Below are positions 20,851 through 28,889 of a stretch of 64,000 bases of DNA, one piece after another (the first letter of the stretch is position 1; every line of letters begins with the position of its first letter). Location: positions 124,001 to 188,000 of the forward strand of contig DASTPP010000374.1 of assembly GCA_035762175.1 (NCBI GenBank), given 5' to 3'. A program made the position numbers and the translations under genes. Origin of the DNA: DASTPP01 sp035762175. GTDB taxonomy: Bacteria > Myxococcota_A > Polyangia > Polyangiales > Polyangiaceae. A model generated the notes under the pieces. That model was not told where the DNA came from. It saw only the letters and a program-made list of their open reading frames with translations, and did no database searches.

Positions 20851-21289
20851 ACCAGCCGCGCGCCCGCGCGAGCCGCTCTTCGGGGGTGTGGTCTCGCTCG
20901 CTCGCGAGCACGAAGCGCCCCGAGTCGTAGAGCACCACGCCCTCTTTCTTGATGTCGGCGAAGAAGAACGAGCCCTTCTCGAGCTGCTTGTTGACGTCTT
21001 TGATGTCGTGCACGATGAGGCCGAGCGCCGTCACGCCCGTCTTTTCGCGGGCGAGGCGCTCGGCGGGCTGCCACAGATCGTGCCGGTCGACCAGGGCGCG
21101 GCTGCGGACGACGGCGAGCAGGTCGAAGTCAGAGCGGTAGCCGGTCTGGTAGTCGTCGACCCAGTCGCCGCGGGCGTGGCTGCCGAACAAGATGAGCAGC
21201 TCGAGCGGCACGTGCTCGCGCAGGGCGGCGACGACGTCGGAGAGTTGCTCGCGCTTGAACTCGGGCAGGTGATCGAGCGAGGTCTTCAT
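20834..21289 (-). pseudogene. MNT/HEPN-type nucleotidyltransferase, C-terminus truncated
   Basis: The 151-residue product has a minimal nucleotidyltransferase domain with GSHARGDW (39-46) and SDFDLLAV supplying the metal-binding Asp pair, after the typical start MKTSLDHLPEFKREQL. The second part (about 100-150) resembles the beginning of a HEPN helical domain, but the protein stops at GWFRDLS, where relatives continue for many residues. The last codons are antisense to the exonuclease-family pseudogene, so a deletion appears to have fused the two 3' ends. NTase/HEPN proteins are often toxin-antitoxin components; whether this short form is active is unknown. Confidence 0.65.
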
Positions 21290-21673
21290 GGTGTGCCCCC
21301 GTTACGGCGCGCCCCCGCGCGCGTCGCGTTCGCGCTCGAGCTTAGTCGAGGCGCGCCGGCTGTCGATCGGGTTCCGGCGGTCGGGCGCCGGCGCTCGCCC
21401 GCGGGCGAAGCGCCACGGCGTGGGCAGGCGCTACAACGCAAGGGGCGTAAGGCCGCGCCTGAAGACGAGCTGCGCGCGACGCCTCGTGCGCCTCACGCCT
21501 CGCCCGAATGGCAAGCGCCGCGGCAGGGTCGCCCGCAGCGGCGGGGGGGCGCGCGGCCAGCGAGAGGGTCGGTGCGCTTCATGCAACAGACCACGCACCC
21601 ATCGAGCCAGTCGCGCCCACGAAGCTCGACCTCGAGAATCAAAAAACGACCCCCAACGACGGAGCCTGCACCC
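21290..21673. other. intergenic, no gene seen
   Basis: No frame here looks like protein. The last 60 bases are A-richer (AATCAAAAAACGACC near 21637), and GGAG at 21661-21664 is nine bases before the ATG of the small membrane protein gene. Confidence 0.35.
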
Positions 21674-21787
21674 ATGAGCTACATGCCCCTTCTGCCCTTC
21701 TGGATTCTCGGCATCCCCATGCTGGTGGCCTTCATCGATCTGATGCGGACCCCACGCCCGAGCCACCGCGTCCCCCAGCCCGCGTAG
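21674..21787 (+). CDS. 37-residue single-pass membrane protein
   Basis: An ATG at 21674, nine bases after GGAG, opens a 37-codon gene ending in TAG. The peptide begins MSYMPLLPFWILGIPMLVAF, one probable membrane helix (about 5-24), followed by a short basic, Pro-containing tail (RTPRPSHRVPQPA). The ribosome-binding site, the helix and the local drop in G+C support a real small gene; no family is recognised. The function is unknown. Confidence 0.5.
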   Translation: MSYMPLLPFWILGIPMLVAFIDLMRTPRPSHRVPQPA

Positions 21788-21968
21788 GCGACTCCGCCCC
21801 GCGGCGGCACGCCCGCGCCCGACGGCGTCCGCGCGGCCAGCGCCCCGGGCGGCGGCGTTCGCGCGGCGTGCGCCTTGGACGACGGCGTCGAGGGGGGAGC
21901 ACTCATCGCCCCCCCTCGGCGCCAGCCCGGGCGACGTCGTGCCACCGCTGCCTCGGCGCCGGCCCGGG

Positions 21969-22481
21969 CTACGTCGTGCCCCGCCGCCTCAGCCGGGGCT
22001 TCTGACCCAGGAGCGCGTCGTACGCCCGCTTGACCTTCACGAACGCCTCGGCGTCGCCGCCGCGGTCGGGGTGCGTCGCGAGGGCGAGGGCGCGGAAGGC
22101 GCGCTTGATCTCGTCGTCGCTCGCGTCCTTGCCGACGCCGAGCACCGCGCGGGCCGAGGGGTTCGGGGCGGGCCCGGAGGGCTTCGCGGGCTCGTCGCCG
22201 GGGGGCGCGGGGCGCGCCGGCTCGGGCGCGCGGAAGGCCGGCTGGCCGGCGCGCACGCGGACCCAGGCGCGCGCCCACTTCGGCTCGATCTCGGCGAGGG
22301 GGCGGCCGGCGGCCTGCTCGGCGGCGCGCTTGGCCTCATCGCGCGTGCGGGCGCCGCCCTCGAAGGCGTCGGGGGGACGGAAGGGCGCGGCGCGCGGCTC
22401 GGCCGTCCACCAGGCGACCCACCAGAAGCGGCGGCGCTTGGTGGTCGTGATCGAGACGACGCCGCGCTGCAGATCGGTCAT
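21969..22481 (-). CDS. small J-domain protein
   Basis: The 170-residue protein starts at the ATG at 22481. Its N-terminal part (RGVVSITTTKRRRFWWVAWW) is basic and Trp-rich, residues 75-107 are Pro-rich, and residues 108-162 form a J-domain: ARAVLGVGKDASDDEIKRAF, then ALATHPDRGGDAEAFVKVKR, with the HPD tripeptide at 137-139 that stimulates DnaK ATPase. It lacks the Gly/Phe and zinc domains of DnaJ, so it is a specialised co-chaperone. Its client is not evident. Confidence 0.8.
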   Translation of the reverse strand: MTDLQRGVVSITTTKRRRFWWVAWWTAEPRAAPFRPPDAFEGGARTRDEAKRAAEQAAGRPLAEIEPKWARAWVRVRAGQPAFRAPEPARPAPPGDEPAKPSGPAPNPSARAVLGVGKDASDDEIKRAFRALALATHPDRGGDAEAFVKVKRAYDALLGQKPRLRRRGTT

Positions 22482-22517
22482 GGCCTTCGGGGGCGAGCTT
22501 AGCCGAAGCCGGGCCGG

Positions 22518-22642
22518 GCAGGCCGCCCAGGCGGATGACCTTTGCGAACCTGTTCGGGTGGTGGCCGGCCCGGCCGCCCAGGCCTTGCCCCGGGGGGACC
22601 ACCCGAACAGGTTCGCAAAGGTCATCCGCCTGGGCGGCCTGC
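22518..22642. repeat. 45-bp perfect inverted repeat with 35-nt loop
   Basis: Bases 22518-22562 are exactly complementary to 22598-22642, with a 35-base spacer. The arm includes GATGACCTTTGCGAACCTG and TTCGGGTGGT. Such a perfect long hairpin is unlikely by chance. It lies between the J-domain gene and the acyl-CoA ligase gene, which does not need a hairpin this size as a terminator. It may be a miniature mobile element or a recently inverted duplication. Confidence 0.9.
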
Positions 22643-22708
22643 GCCGGCGGTTCTGCACCGCCCTCGTCCGCCTGGGCGGCCTGCGCCGGCCGTTTCGCAC
22701 CGCCCTCC
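22625..22708. repeat. 42-bp direct repeat, two copies
   Basis: The segments 22625-22666 and 22667-22708 are near-identical, starting TCCGCCTGGGCGGCCTGCGC and ending CACCGCCCT(C). The first copy overlaps the right arm of the adjacent inverted repeat, so the element has partly duplicated itself. Confidence 0.8.
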
Positions 22709-22812
22709 GGGGGGCGGCCCGGGCCGGGCGCGGCCGTGCTGGCTTCATTTCGGCCATGGTCGTCGTCTCGGGTTCGGGCCCGGGCGGGTCCGGGCGGGCC
22801 CGGGGCCGCGCG

Positions 22813-24432
22813 TCAAAGCGCGTTGGCCCGCTCGCGCAGCAGGAACTTTTGAATCTTGCCCGTCGAGGTGCGGGGCAGCGGGCCGAAGACGACGGACTTC
22901 GGGCACTTGAAGTGGGCGATGCGCTCGCGGCAAAACGCGATGATCTCTTGGTCGGTGGCGGCGGCGCCGTCGCGCAGCTCGACGAAGGCGCAGGGCGTCT
23001 CGCCCCACTTCGCGTCGGCGCGGGCGACGACGGCGGCCGAGAGCACGGCGGGGTGGCGGTGCAGGGTGTCTTCGACCTCGAGCGACGAGATGTTCTCGCC
23101 GCCCGAGATGATGATGTCTTTAGAGCGGTCTTTGATTTTGACGTAGCCGTCGGGCTCGACCACCGCCAAATCGCCGCTGTGGAACCACCCGCCCTCGAAC
23201 GCGGCGCGGGTGGCGCGGGGGTTCTTGAGGTAGCCCTTCATGGTGAGGTTCCCGCGGAACATGATTTCGCCCATCGTCTCGCCGTCGCGGGGCACGGGCC
23301 GCAGGGTGGCGGGGTCGAGCACGTCCATGCCCTCTTCGAGCAGGTAGGCGACGCCCTGGCGGCCGTACTTGACGACGCGCTCTTCGAGCGAGAGCTTCGA
23401 CCACTCGGGCTGCTTGGCGCAGCTGGCGGCGGGGCCGTAGGTCTCGGTGAGGCCGTAGACGTGGGTGATGCGAAAGCCCATGCGCTCGACGCCCTCGATG
23501 ACGGCGGCGGGGGGGGCGGCGCCGGCGACCAGGCACGAGACGCCCTCGACGCCGCGCTTGAGCTCGTCGGGGGCGTTGACGAGGGTCGTGTGCACGATGG
23601 GGGCGCCGCAGTAGTGGGTGACCTTGTGCTCGCGCATCAGGTCGAAGATGGCCTTGGCCTCGACCTTGCGCAGGCAGACGTTGACGCCGGCGGCGGCGGC
23701 GAGCGTCCAGACGAAGCACCAGCCGTTGCAGTGGAACATGGGCAGCGTCCACAGGTAGACGGCGTGGCGCGGCATGCCCCAGTCGAGCAGGTTGTTGACG
23801 GCGTTCAGGGCGGCGCCGCGGTGGTGGTAGACGACGCCCTTGGGGTCGCCGGTGGTGCCGGAGGTGTAGTTGAGCGAGATGGCGTCCCACTCGTCGTCGG
23901 GCGGCGACCAGGCGAAGTCGGGGTCGCCGGCGGCGATGAATTGCTCGTACTCGATCGCGCCGAGCCGCTCGCCCGGGGGCGCGAGCGCGTCGTCGACCTC
24001 GACGACGAGGGGCTTCGACCGGGCGAGGGCGAGCGCCTTCTTCACGGTGGGGGCGAACTCGCGGTCGGTGAAGAGCACCTTCGCCTCGGCGTGGTCGAGC
24101 ATGAAGGCGATGGTCTCGGCGTCGAGGCGGGTGTTGAGCGTGTTGACGACGGCGCCGAGCATGGCGGGGCCGAAGTGCAGCTCGACCATGGCGGGCACGT
24201 TCGGCAGCATGGCGGCGACGGTGTCGCCGCGCCCGACGCCGCGCGCCCGGAGGGCCGAGGCGAGGCGGCGGCAGCGGGCGTAGACCTCGCCCCAGGCGAG
24301 GCGCCGCTCGCCGTGCACGACGGCGAGGCGCGCGGGGTACACCTGCGCGGCCTTGGCGAGGTACGAGAGCGGGGTCAGCGTCGCGTAGTTGGCGGCGTTC
24401 TTGTCGAGATCGATGTCGTAGGCAGACGTCAT
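22813..24432 (-). CDS. AMP-binding acyl-CoA synthetase
   Basis: The 539-residue enzyme is an ANL-family ligase that activates a carboxylic acid as acyl-AMP and transfers it to CoA. Visible signatures are the P-loop YTSGTTGDPKGV (near 190), HVYGLTETYGP (adenine and Mg region), WFHSGDLAVVEPDGY (ribose Asp), KIKDRSKDIIISGGENISS (hinge) and the catalytic Lys in STGKIQKFLLR near the C-terminus. The sequence is of the medium-chain/methylmercaptopropionate-type ligase group; the substrate is not certain. The next gene upstream on the strand is a CoA-transferase, so the pair may handle the same short- or medium-chain acids. Confidence 0.9.
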   Translation of the reverse strand: MTSAYDIDLDKNAANYATLTPLSYLAKAAQVYPARLAVVHGERRLAWGEVYARCRRLASALRARGVGRGDTVAAMLPNVPAMVELHFGPAMLGAVVNTLNTRLDAETIAFMLDHAEAKVLFTDREFAPTVKKALALARSKPLVVEVDDALAPPGERLGAIEYEQFIAAGDPDFAWSPPDDEWDAISLNYTSGTTGDPKGVVYHHRGAALNAVNNLLDWGMPRHAVYLWTLPMFHCNGWCFVWTLAAAAGVNVCLRKVEAKAIFDLMREHKVTHYCGAPIVHTTLVNAPDELKRGVEGVSCLVAGAAPPAAVIEGVERMGFRITHVYGLTETYGPAASCAKQPEWSKLSLEERVVKYGRQGVAYLLEEGMDVLDPATLRPVPRDGETMGEIMFRGNLTMKGYLKNPRATRAAFEGGWFHSGDLAVVEPDGYVKIKDRSKDIIISGGENISSLEVEDTLHRHPAVLSAAVVARADAKWGETPCAFVELRDGAAATDQEIIAFCRERIAHFKCPKSVVFGPLPRTSTGKIQKFLLRERANAL

Positions 24433-24530
24433 GGGGGGCCTCGCCGGTCGTTTCGTCGGGCGAACGTCGCCCGCGGCGCCGGGCGCGGGGGGCGCCGGGC
24501 GCTGGGGGGGCTGGTGGGGGGCTTTCGGGG

Positions 24531-24587
24531 GCGCGGGCCGCTCGGGGGCCGCGCCGGGGGGGGCGCGGGCCGCTCGGGGGCCGCGCC
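24531..24587. repeat. 25-bp direct repeat, two copies
   Basis: GCGCGGGCCGCTCGGGGGCC followed by GCGCC occurs at 24531-24555 and 24563-24587, in the 210-bp gap between the ligase and CoA-transferase genes. No function is apparent. Confidence 0.7.
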
Positions 24588-24642
24588 AGGGGGCGTCGCG
24601 CGCCGCCGGGGCGCGTGGGTGGGGTCGTCGGGAGGCGGGCGC

Positions 24643-26592
24643 TCAGCCCTCGCCGCGGCTCTCGTTCAGAGACTGGCTCGCCTCTTCGCGCGTCTCGTAG
24701 ACGTGGGCGGCGACGCCGCGGCGCGAGAGCGCGTCGCCGAGCTTCATGCGCAAGAAGGCGCTCGTCGTGTAGCGCGTGACCTTGCGGTAGTAGCGATCCA
24801 TCAGGTAGCGGACCATCTCGGCGTACGCGTCGGCGAGATCTTCGGGGATCTCGAACGAGTCGTAGTTGACGATGGCGTCGACGCGGCCGCGGCTGACGGC
24901 GCGGATGCGGCGCTCGACGGTCTGGCGCACGATCTCGACGTCGCGCCGGGTGCGCACGTGCATGCCGGCGAAGTTCAGAAAGAGCGTGTTCGACTCGGCG
25001 TCGAAGTGCAGGCGCTCTTCGAGGCCGAGGTCGAGGAAGTCGCCCTTGAGGTTCATGGGCTCGGCCTGGAAGATGCGTTCGTCCATCAGGGCGGGCCCGC
25101 CGGGGGGGAGGACGGGGCGGAAGGCCATGTGCGCGAGCACGTCGTCTTCGAGGTCGACGCCGGGGGCGATCTCGCTGAGCAAGAGACCGCCGGCGGTGAG
25201 GCGGAAGACGGCGCGCTCGGTGACGTAGAGCACCTCTTGCTGCTTCTGGGCGGCGAAGGGGCCGCTGAAGGTGATCTGCTCGACCTCGGGCAAGAACTTG
25301 CTCTTCTCGCCCTCGCTCAGGACGCGCAGCGAGCCGCCGCCGACGGCGACCTCGAGCCCGTCGCAGGTGAAGGTGCCGAGGAAGACGAGCTTGCGGGCGT
25401 TCTGGCTGATGTTGATGAAGCCGCCGGAGCCGGCGAGGCGGCGGCCGAAGCGGCTGACGTTGACGTTGCCGGCGCGGTCGCACTCGGCCATGCCGAGGAA
25501 GGCGGTGTCGAGGCCGCCGCCGTCGTAGAAGTCGAACTGCTGGTTCTGCTCGATGAGGGCCTGAATGTTCACGGCGGCGCCGAAGTCGAGGCCGCTGGCG
25601 GGTATGCCGCCGATGACGCCGGGCTCGGTGGTGAGGGTGACGAGGTCGAGCACGCGCTCTTCGTGGGCGACCGAGGCGACGCCCTCGGGCATGCCGATGC
25701 CGAGGTTGACGACGGCGCCGACGGCGAGCTCGAGGGCGGCGCGGCGGGCGATGACCTTGCGCTCGTCGAGGGGGGCGAGGGGCACGGCGCTGTCGGGCAC
25801 GCGCAGCTCGGCGGCGTAGGCCGGGCTGTAGGCCGTGGCGTAGGTCTGCATGTGGTTCTCGGGCGAGGCGACCACGACGCAGTCGACCAAGACGCCGGGG
25901 ATCTGGACCTGCCGCGGGTGCAGCGTGCCGGGGGCGGCGACGCGCTCGACCTGGGCGATGACGAAGCCGCCGCTGTTCTTGGCGGCCATGGCCATGACGA
26001 GGCCGTCGAGCACGAGCGACTCGCGCTCCATCGTGATGTTGCCCTCGGGGTCGGCGGTGGTGCCGCGCACGAAGGCGATCTGGATGGGGAAGGCCTTGTA
26101 GAGCAGCCACTCTTCGCCGCGCAGCGTCAGCAGCTCGACCAGGTCTTCGGTGGTGCGGGCGTTGAGCTTGCCGCCCGACTGGCGCGGGTCGACGAAGGTG
26201 TGTAGGCCCACCTTGGTGATGACGCCGGGGCGGTGGCCGGCGATCTCGCGATAGAGGTGCGAGATGCAGCCCTGCGGCAGGTTGTACGCCTCGACCTTCT
26301 CGCCGAGGGCGAGGCGGGCGATCTTGGGCACCAGGCCCCAGTGCCCGCCGACGACGCGGCGCAGCAGGCCCTCGTGCCCGAGGCGGTTGAGGCCGCGCTC
26401 TTTGCCGTCGCCCTGGCCGGCGGCGAAGACGAGGGTCAGGTCGCGGGGGGCGCCGGTGGCCCGGAAGCGCCGCTCGAGGGCGGCCAAGAGCTCGTCGGGC
26501 GTGCCGTTGCCCACGAAGCCCGAGTTGGCGAGGGTGTCGCCCGACCTGATCAGCGCGACGGCCTCGTCGGCGCTCACGACCTTGTTCTTCAT
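24643..26592 (-). CDS. family I CoA-transferase (propionate/acetoacetate type) with extra C-terminal domain
   Basis: The 649-residue protein contains both halves of a fused CoA-transferase like Pct/YdiF: an N-terminal alpha domain (NSGFVGNGTPDELLAAL, near 23-39) and a C-terminal beta domain with GIGMPEGV and the active-site Glu in LTTEPGVIGGIP. Such enzymes swap CoA between short-chain acyl groups. About 130 residues follow the normal end of the family (roughly 520), from RTRRDVEIVRQTVERRIRAV onward; I do not recognise this extension. The ATG at 26592 is preceded by GGGAG. It belongs to the group with the ligase, porin and permease. Confidence 0.85.
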   Translation of the reverse strand: MKNKVVSADEAVALIRSGDTLANSGFVGNGTPDELLAALERRFRATGAPRDLTLVFAAGQGDGKERGLNRLGHEGLLRRVVGGHWGLVPKIARLALGEKVEAYNLPQGCISHLYREIAGHRPGVITKVGLHTFVDPRQSGGKLNARTTEDLVELLTLRGEEWLLYKAFPIQIAFVRGTTADPEGNITMERESLVLDGLVMAMAAKNSGGFVIAQVERVAAPGTLHPRQVQIPGVLVDCVVVASPENHMQTYATAYSPAYAAELRVPDSAVPLAPLDERKVIARRAALELAVGAVVNLGIGMPEGVASVAHEERVLDLVTLTTEPGVIGGIPASGLDFGAAVNIQALIEQNQQFDFYDGGGLDTAFLGMAECDRAGNVNVSRFGRRLAGSGGFINISQNARKLVFLGTFTCDGLEVAVGGGSLRVLSEGEKSKFLPEVEQITFSGPFAAQKQQEVLYVTERAVFRLTAGGLLLSEIAPGVDLEDDVLAHMAFRPVLPPGGPALMDERIFQAEPMNLKGDFLDLGLEERLHFDAESNTLFLNFAGMHVRTRRDVEIVRQTVERRIRAVSRGRVDAIVNYDSFEIPEDLADAYAEMVRYLMDRYYRKVTRYTTSAFLRMKLGDALSRRGVAAHVYETREEASQSLNESRGEG

Positions 26593-26696
26593 CGCCGTTG
26601 CTGCTCCCGTCGTGGGCCGCCTACCCCCCCGCCGTTCGCGCCCGCCGCCCTCGGCCTTGTCGCCTCTCGCCGACGCCATCGTGCCGCCCGCCCCGC

Positions 26697-28607
26697 TCAG
26701 AAGAAGAAGAAGCCGGTGGCCTGGACGGCGTCGCTCGAAGCTTTGACCCCATCGGCGTATACGTCAACGATGTGCGTGTAGTCCAGGCCGAAGCGGATGG
26801 CGTCGTGGGGGTCGAAGTAGAAGCCCACCTCGTAGAGGTCGGCGTGGTCGCGCACCCGCTGCGGGTTCGGGTAGCGGGCGTCTCGGTGCAGGTTCGAGTG
26901 CGAATAGGTCGCGAAGACCGCGGCGCGGCCGCCGACGAAGGGCAGGTAGTACTCGGCGCTGAGCATGTACGTCGTCCAGTGCGGCAGGCGGAGGTTGCCG
27001 TCGGCGTCCCAGACGGCGAGGCCGGCGTCGATGTTCGGCGTGTAGGTCGGCGCCGGCGTGACCATGTCGGGGTTGGGCAGGGGCGCGTGGGCGACGCCGC
27101 CGTTCATGGCGACGTAGAGGTGGTTGATCGAGCGGCCGTTGACGAACTCGCCGGTGAGCGCGAGGGCGTTGTCTTTCTTGTCCTTGGTGCCGCTGATGAT
27201 GGGGAGAAAGCCGCTGATCGTGTAGCCGCCGCCGGTCGCGCCCTTGGTGCGCTGGGGGTTGGCCGAGAACTCGTTGACGCGCATCCGGTGCACGAGGCCC
27301 GAGACGCCGATCGAGGCGGGCGTCATGTTGGTCGCGGTCAGGTAGCCCGAGTGCCAGGTCTGCCACTTGTTGAAGACGAAGCGGACGCCGCCCTCGCCCG
27401 CGGGCAGGCCCGAGTCGCGCTGCGCGGGCCGGACGGCGGCGGCGGCGATCTCGACGTTGAGCCAGTCGCTCTTGATGGTGCGCGTCAGCCGGAGCTGCGG
27501 GTTGCGCGAGAAGAGCTCGCCGTTGATGCCGGGCCAGTGCACGATGAGCGGGAAGAAGTGGGGCTGCCAGCCGAAGAGGTTCCAGTACTGGCCGAACAAG
27601 ATGTCGACGACCGGCGTCTCCATCTTGAGGAAGGCGTGCCGCACGCGCAGGTTGGCGTTGAGGTAAAAGCCGGCCTCGCTGATGGTGCTGCCGGGCGTGC
27701 CCGTCGGCCCGAGCAGGTCGAGCTCGAAGAGGGCGCTCGCCTTGAGGCTCTCGGTCGAGGGCGCGGCGAGGCGGAAGCCGAGGCGGCTGTCGCGGACGGA
27801 GAAGTGAAACCGGTCGCGCTTGGCGGCGAGCGTGTCGGGGCGCGCGACCTGGAAGTTGCTCGCGAACTCGTTGCCGAAGCTCTGCGTCGAGTTGTAGACC
27901 ATGTCGGTCTGCACGAACCCGTACAGGATGGTCTTCCACTTGCCGATCGACACCGTCGAGGTGTCGGGCGCGGCCTTGGCGAGCACCTCTTTCAGATCGC
28001 GCAGCGAGGCGTCGTACTCGGCCTGCGTGATGACGCCCTTTTCGAGCAAGAGGCGCAGGGTGGTCAGCTCGACCGCCGGGCGGCCCGAGGGCGTGGGCGG
28101 CGGCGGGGCGGCCGGCGGCGGCTGGGGCACGAACCAGCTCGGCAGCGACGCGGGGTTCGTACCGACGTAGCCGATGGGGGGCGGCGGCCCGGGCGGCTTG
28201 ACGGCCGCGGGCGGGTGGGGCGCGTCGGCCGAGTGCGGGGTGACCGGCCCGGGGGGCACGGCGATGATGACGGGGGTGGTGTGGCCGTGGCCGTGGCCGT
28301 GGCCGTTCGGTTGCAGCGCGTGCGCGCCGCCCGGCGCGACGTCACTCGCGGGGGCGATCGCCGGCGCGCCCGCGTCGCCCTGGGGGGCGGGGCTGTTCTG
28401 CGCGAGCGCGCCCGGGCCGGTCGCCGCGGCGCCGACGGGGTCGGCCGCCACGGCGGCGGGGGCGGCGGCGGGGCGGGCGGCGGCGGGGCGGGCGACGGCA
28501 GCGGGGCGCGCGGCGGGCGGGGGGGTCTGGGCCGCGGCGGGCGCGGCGCCGGTCAGGGCGGCGAGGGCGCCGAGGGTGAGGGACGACAGACCGATGGCGA
28601 GGCGCAT
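26697..28607 (-). CDS. DcaP-like outer-membrane porin
   Basis: The 636-residue protein starts with a signal peptide (ending near APAAAQ), preceded by AAGGAG 11 bases before the ATG. A long Pro/Ala-rich segment with a His/Gly patch runs to about residue 180, then a short helical element (LRLLLEKGVITQAEYDASLR) precedes a beta-barrel. Barrel features include KTILYGFVQTDMVYNSTQS, repeated alternating aromatic strands, and a C-terminal run of Phe typical of BAM substrates. DcaP-type porins take up dicarboxylates and other organic acids. Linkage with a permease, CoA-transferase and acyl-CoA ligase supports organic-acid uptake. Confidence 0.8.
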   Translation of the reverse strand: MRLAIGLSSLTLGALAALTGAAPAAAQTPPPAARPAAVARPAAARPAAAPAAVAADPVGAAATGPGALAQNSPAPQGDAGAPAIAPASDVAPGGAHALQPNGHGHGHGHTTPVIIAVPPGPVTPHSADAPHPPAAVKPPGPPPPIGYVGTNPASLPSWFVPQPPPAAPPPPTPSGRPAVELTTLRLLLEKGVITQAEYDASLRDLKEVLAKAAPDTSTVSIGKWKTILYGFVQTDMVYNSTQSFGNEFASNFQVARPDTLAAKRDRFHFSVRDSRLGFRLAAPSTESLKASALFELDLLGPTGTPGSTISEAGFYLNANLRVRHAFLKMETPVVDILFGQYWNLFGWQPHFFPLIVHWPGINGELFSRNPQLRLTRTIKSDWLNVEIAAAAVRPAQRDSGLPAGEGGVRFVFNKWQTWHSGYLTATNMTPASIGVSGLVHRMRVNEFSANPQRTKGATGGGYTISGFLPIISGTKDKKDNALALTGEFVNGRSINHLYVAMNGGVAHAPLPNPDMVTPAPTYTPNIDAGLAVWDADGNLRLPHWTTYMLSAEYYLPFVGGRAAVFATYSHSNLHRDARYPNPQRVRDHADLYEVGFYFDPHDAIRFGLDYTHIVDVYADGVKASSDAVQATGFFFF

Positions 28608-28691
28608 GGTGGGGCTGCTCCTTCGGCGGGTGGTGCGGGGGCCGGCGACGCGCGAGTGAAGTGGGCGGATCGGGAAGGCGGGGGGGCGCGG

Positions 28692-28819
28692 CGGCGCGGG
28701 CCCTTCGGTGGTCGCGGGGCGCGGGCCTCGGGGCGGCACGGGCCCTTCGGTGGTCGCGGGGCGCGGGCCTCGCGGGGCGGCGCGGGCCCTTCGGTGGTCG
28801 CGGGGCGCGAGCCTCGGGG
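28692..28819. repeat. about 42-bp tandem repeat, three copies
   Basis: Copies at 28692-28733, 28734-28777 and 28778-28819 share GGGCCCTTCGGTGGTCGCGG and flanks. They occupy the gap between the permease stop and the porin start (28608-28889), which holds nothing else recognisable. Confidence 0.8.
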
Positions 28820-28889
28820 CGGCGCGGCGGGGCGGCGGCGGCCGGGGCGCGGCGGGGGCGCGGCGGGGGCGCGGCCCGGGGGGCGTGGC

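Noticed and set aside
20834..21289. Active toxin-antitoxin pair
   Set aside because: The nucleotidyltransferase has a truncated HEPN part and the neighbouring gene is an unrelated pseudogene.
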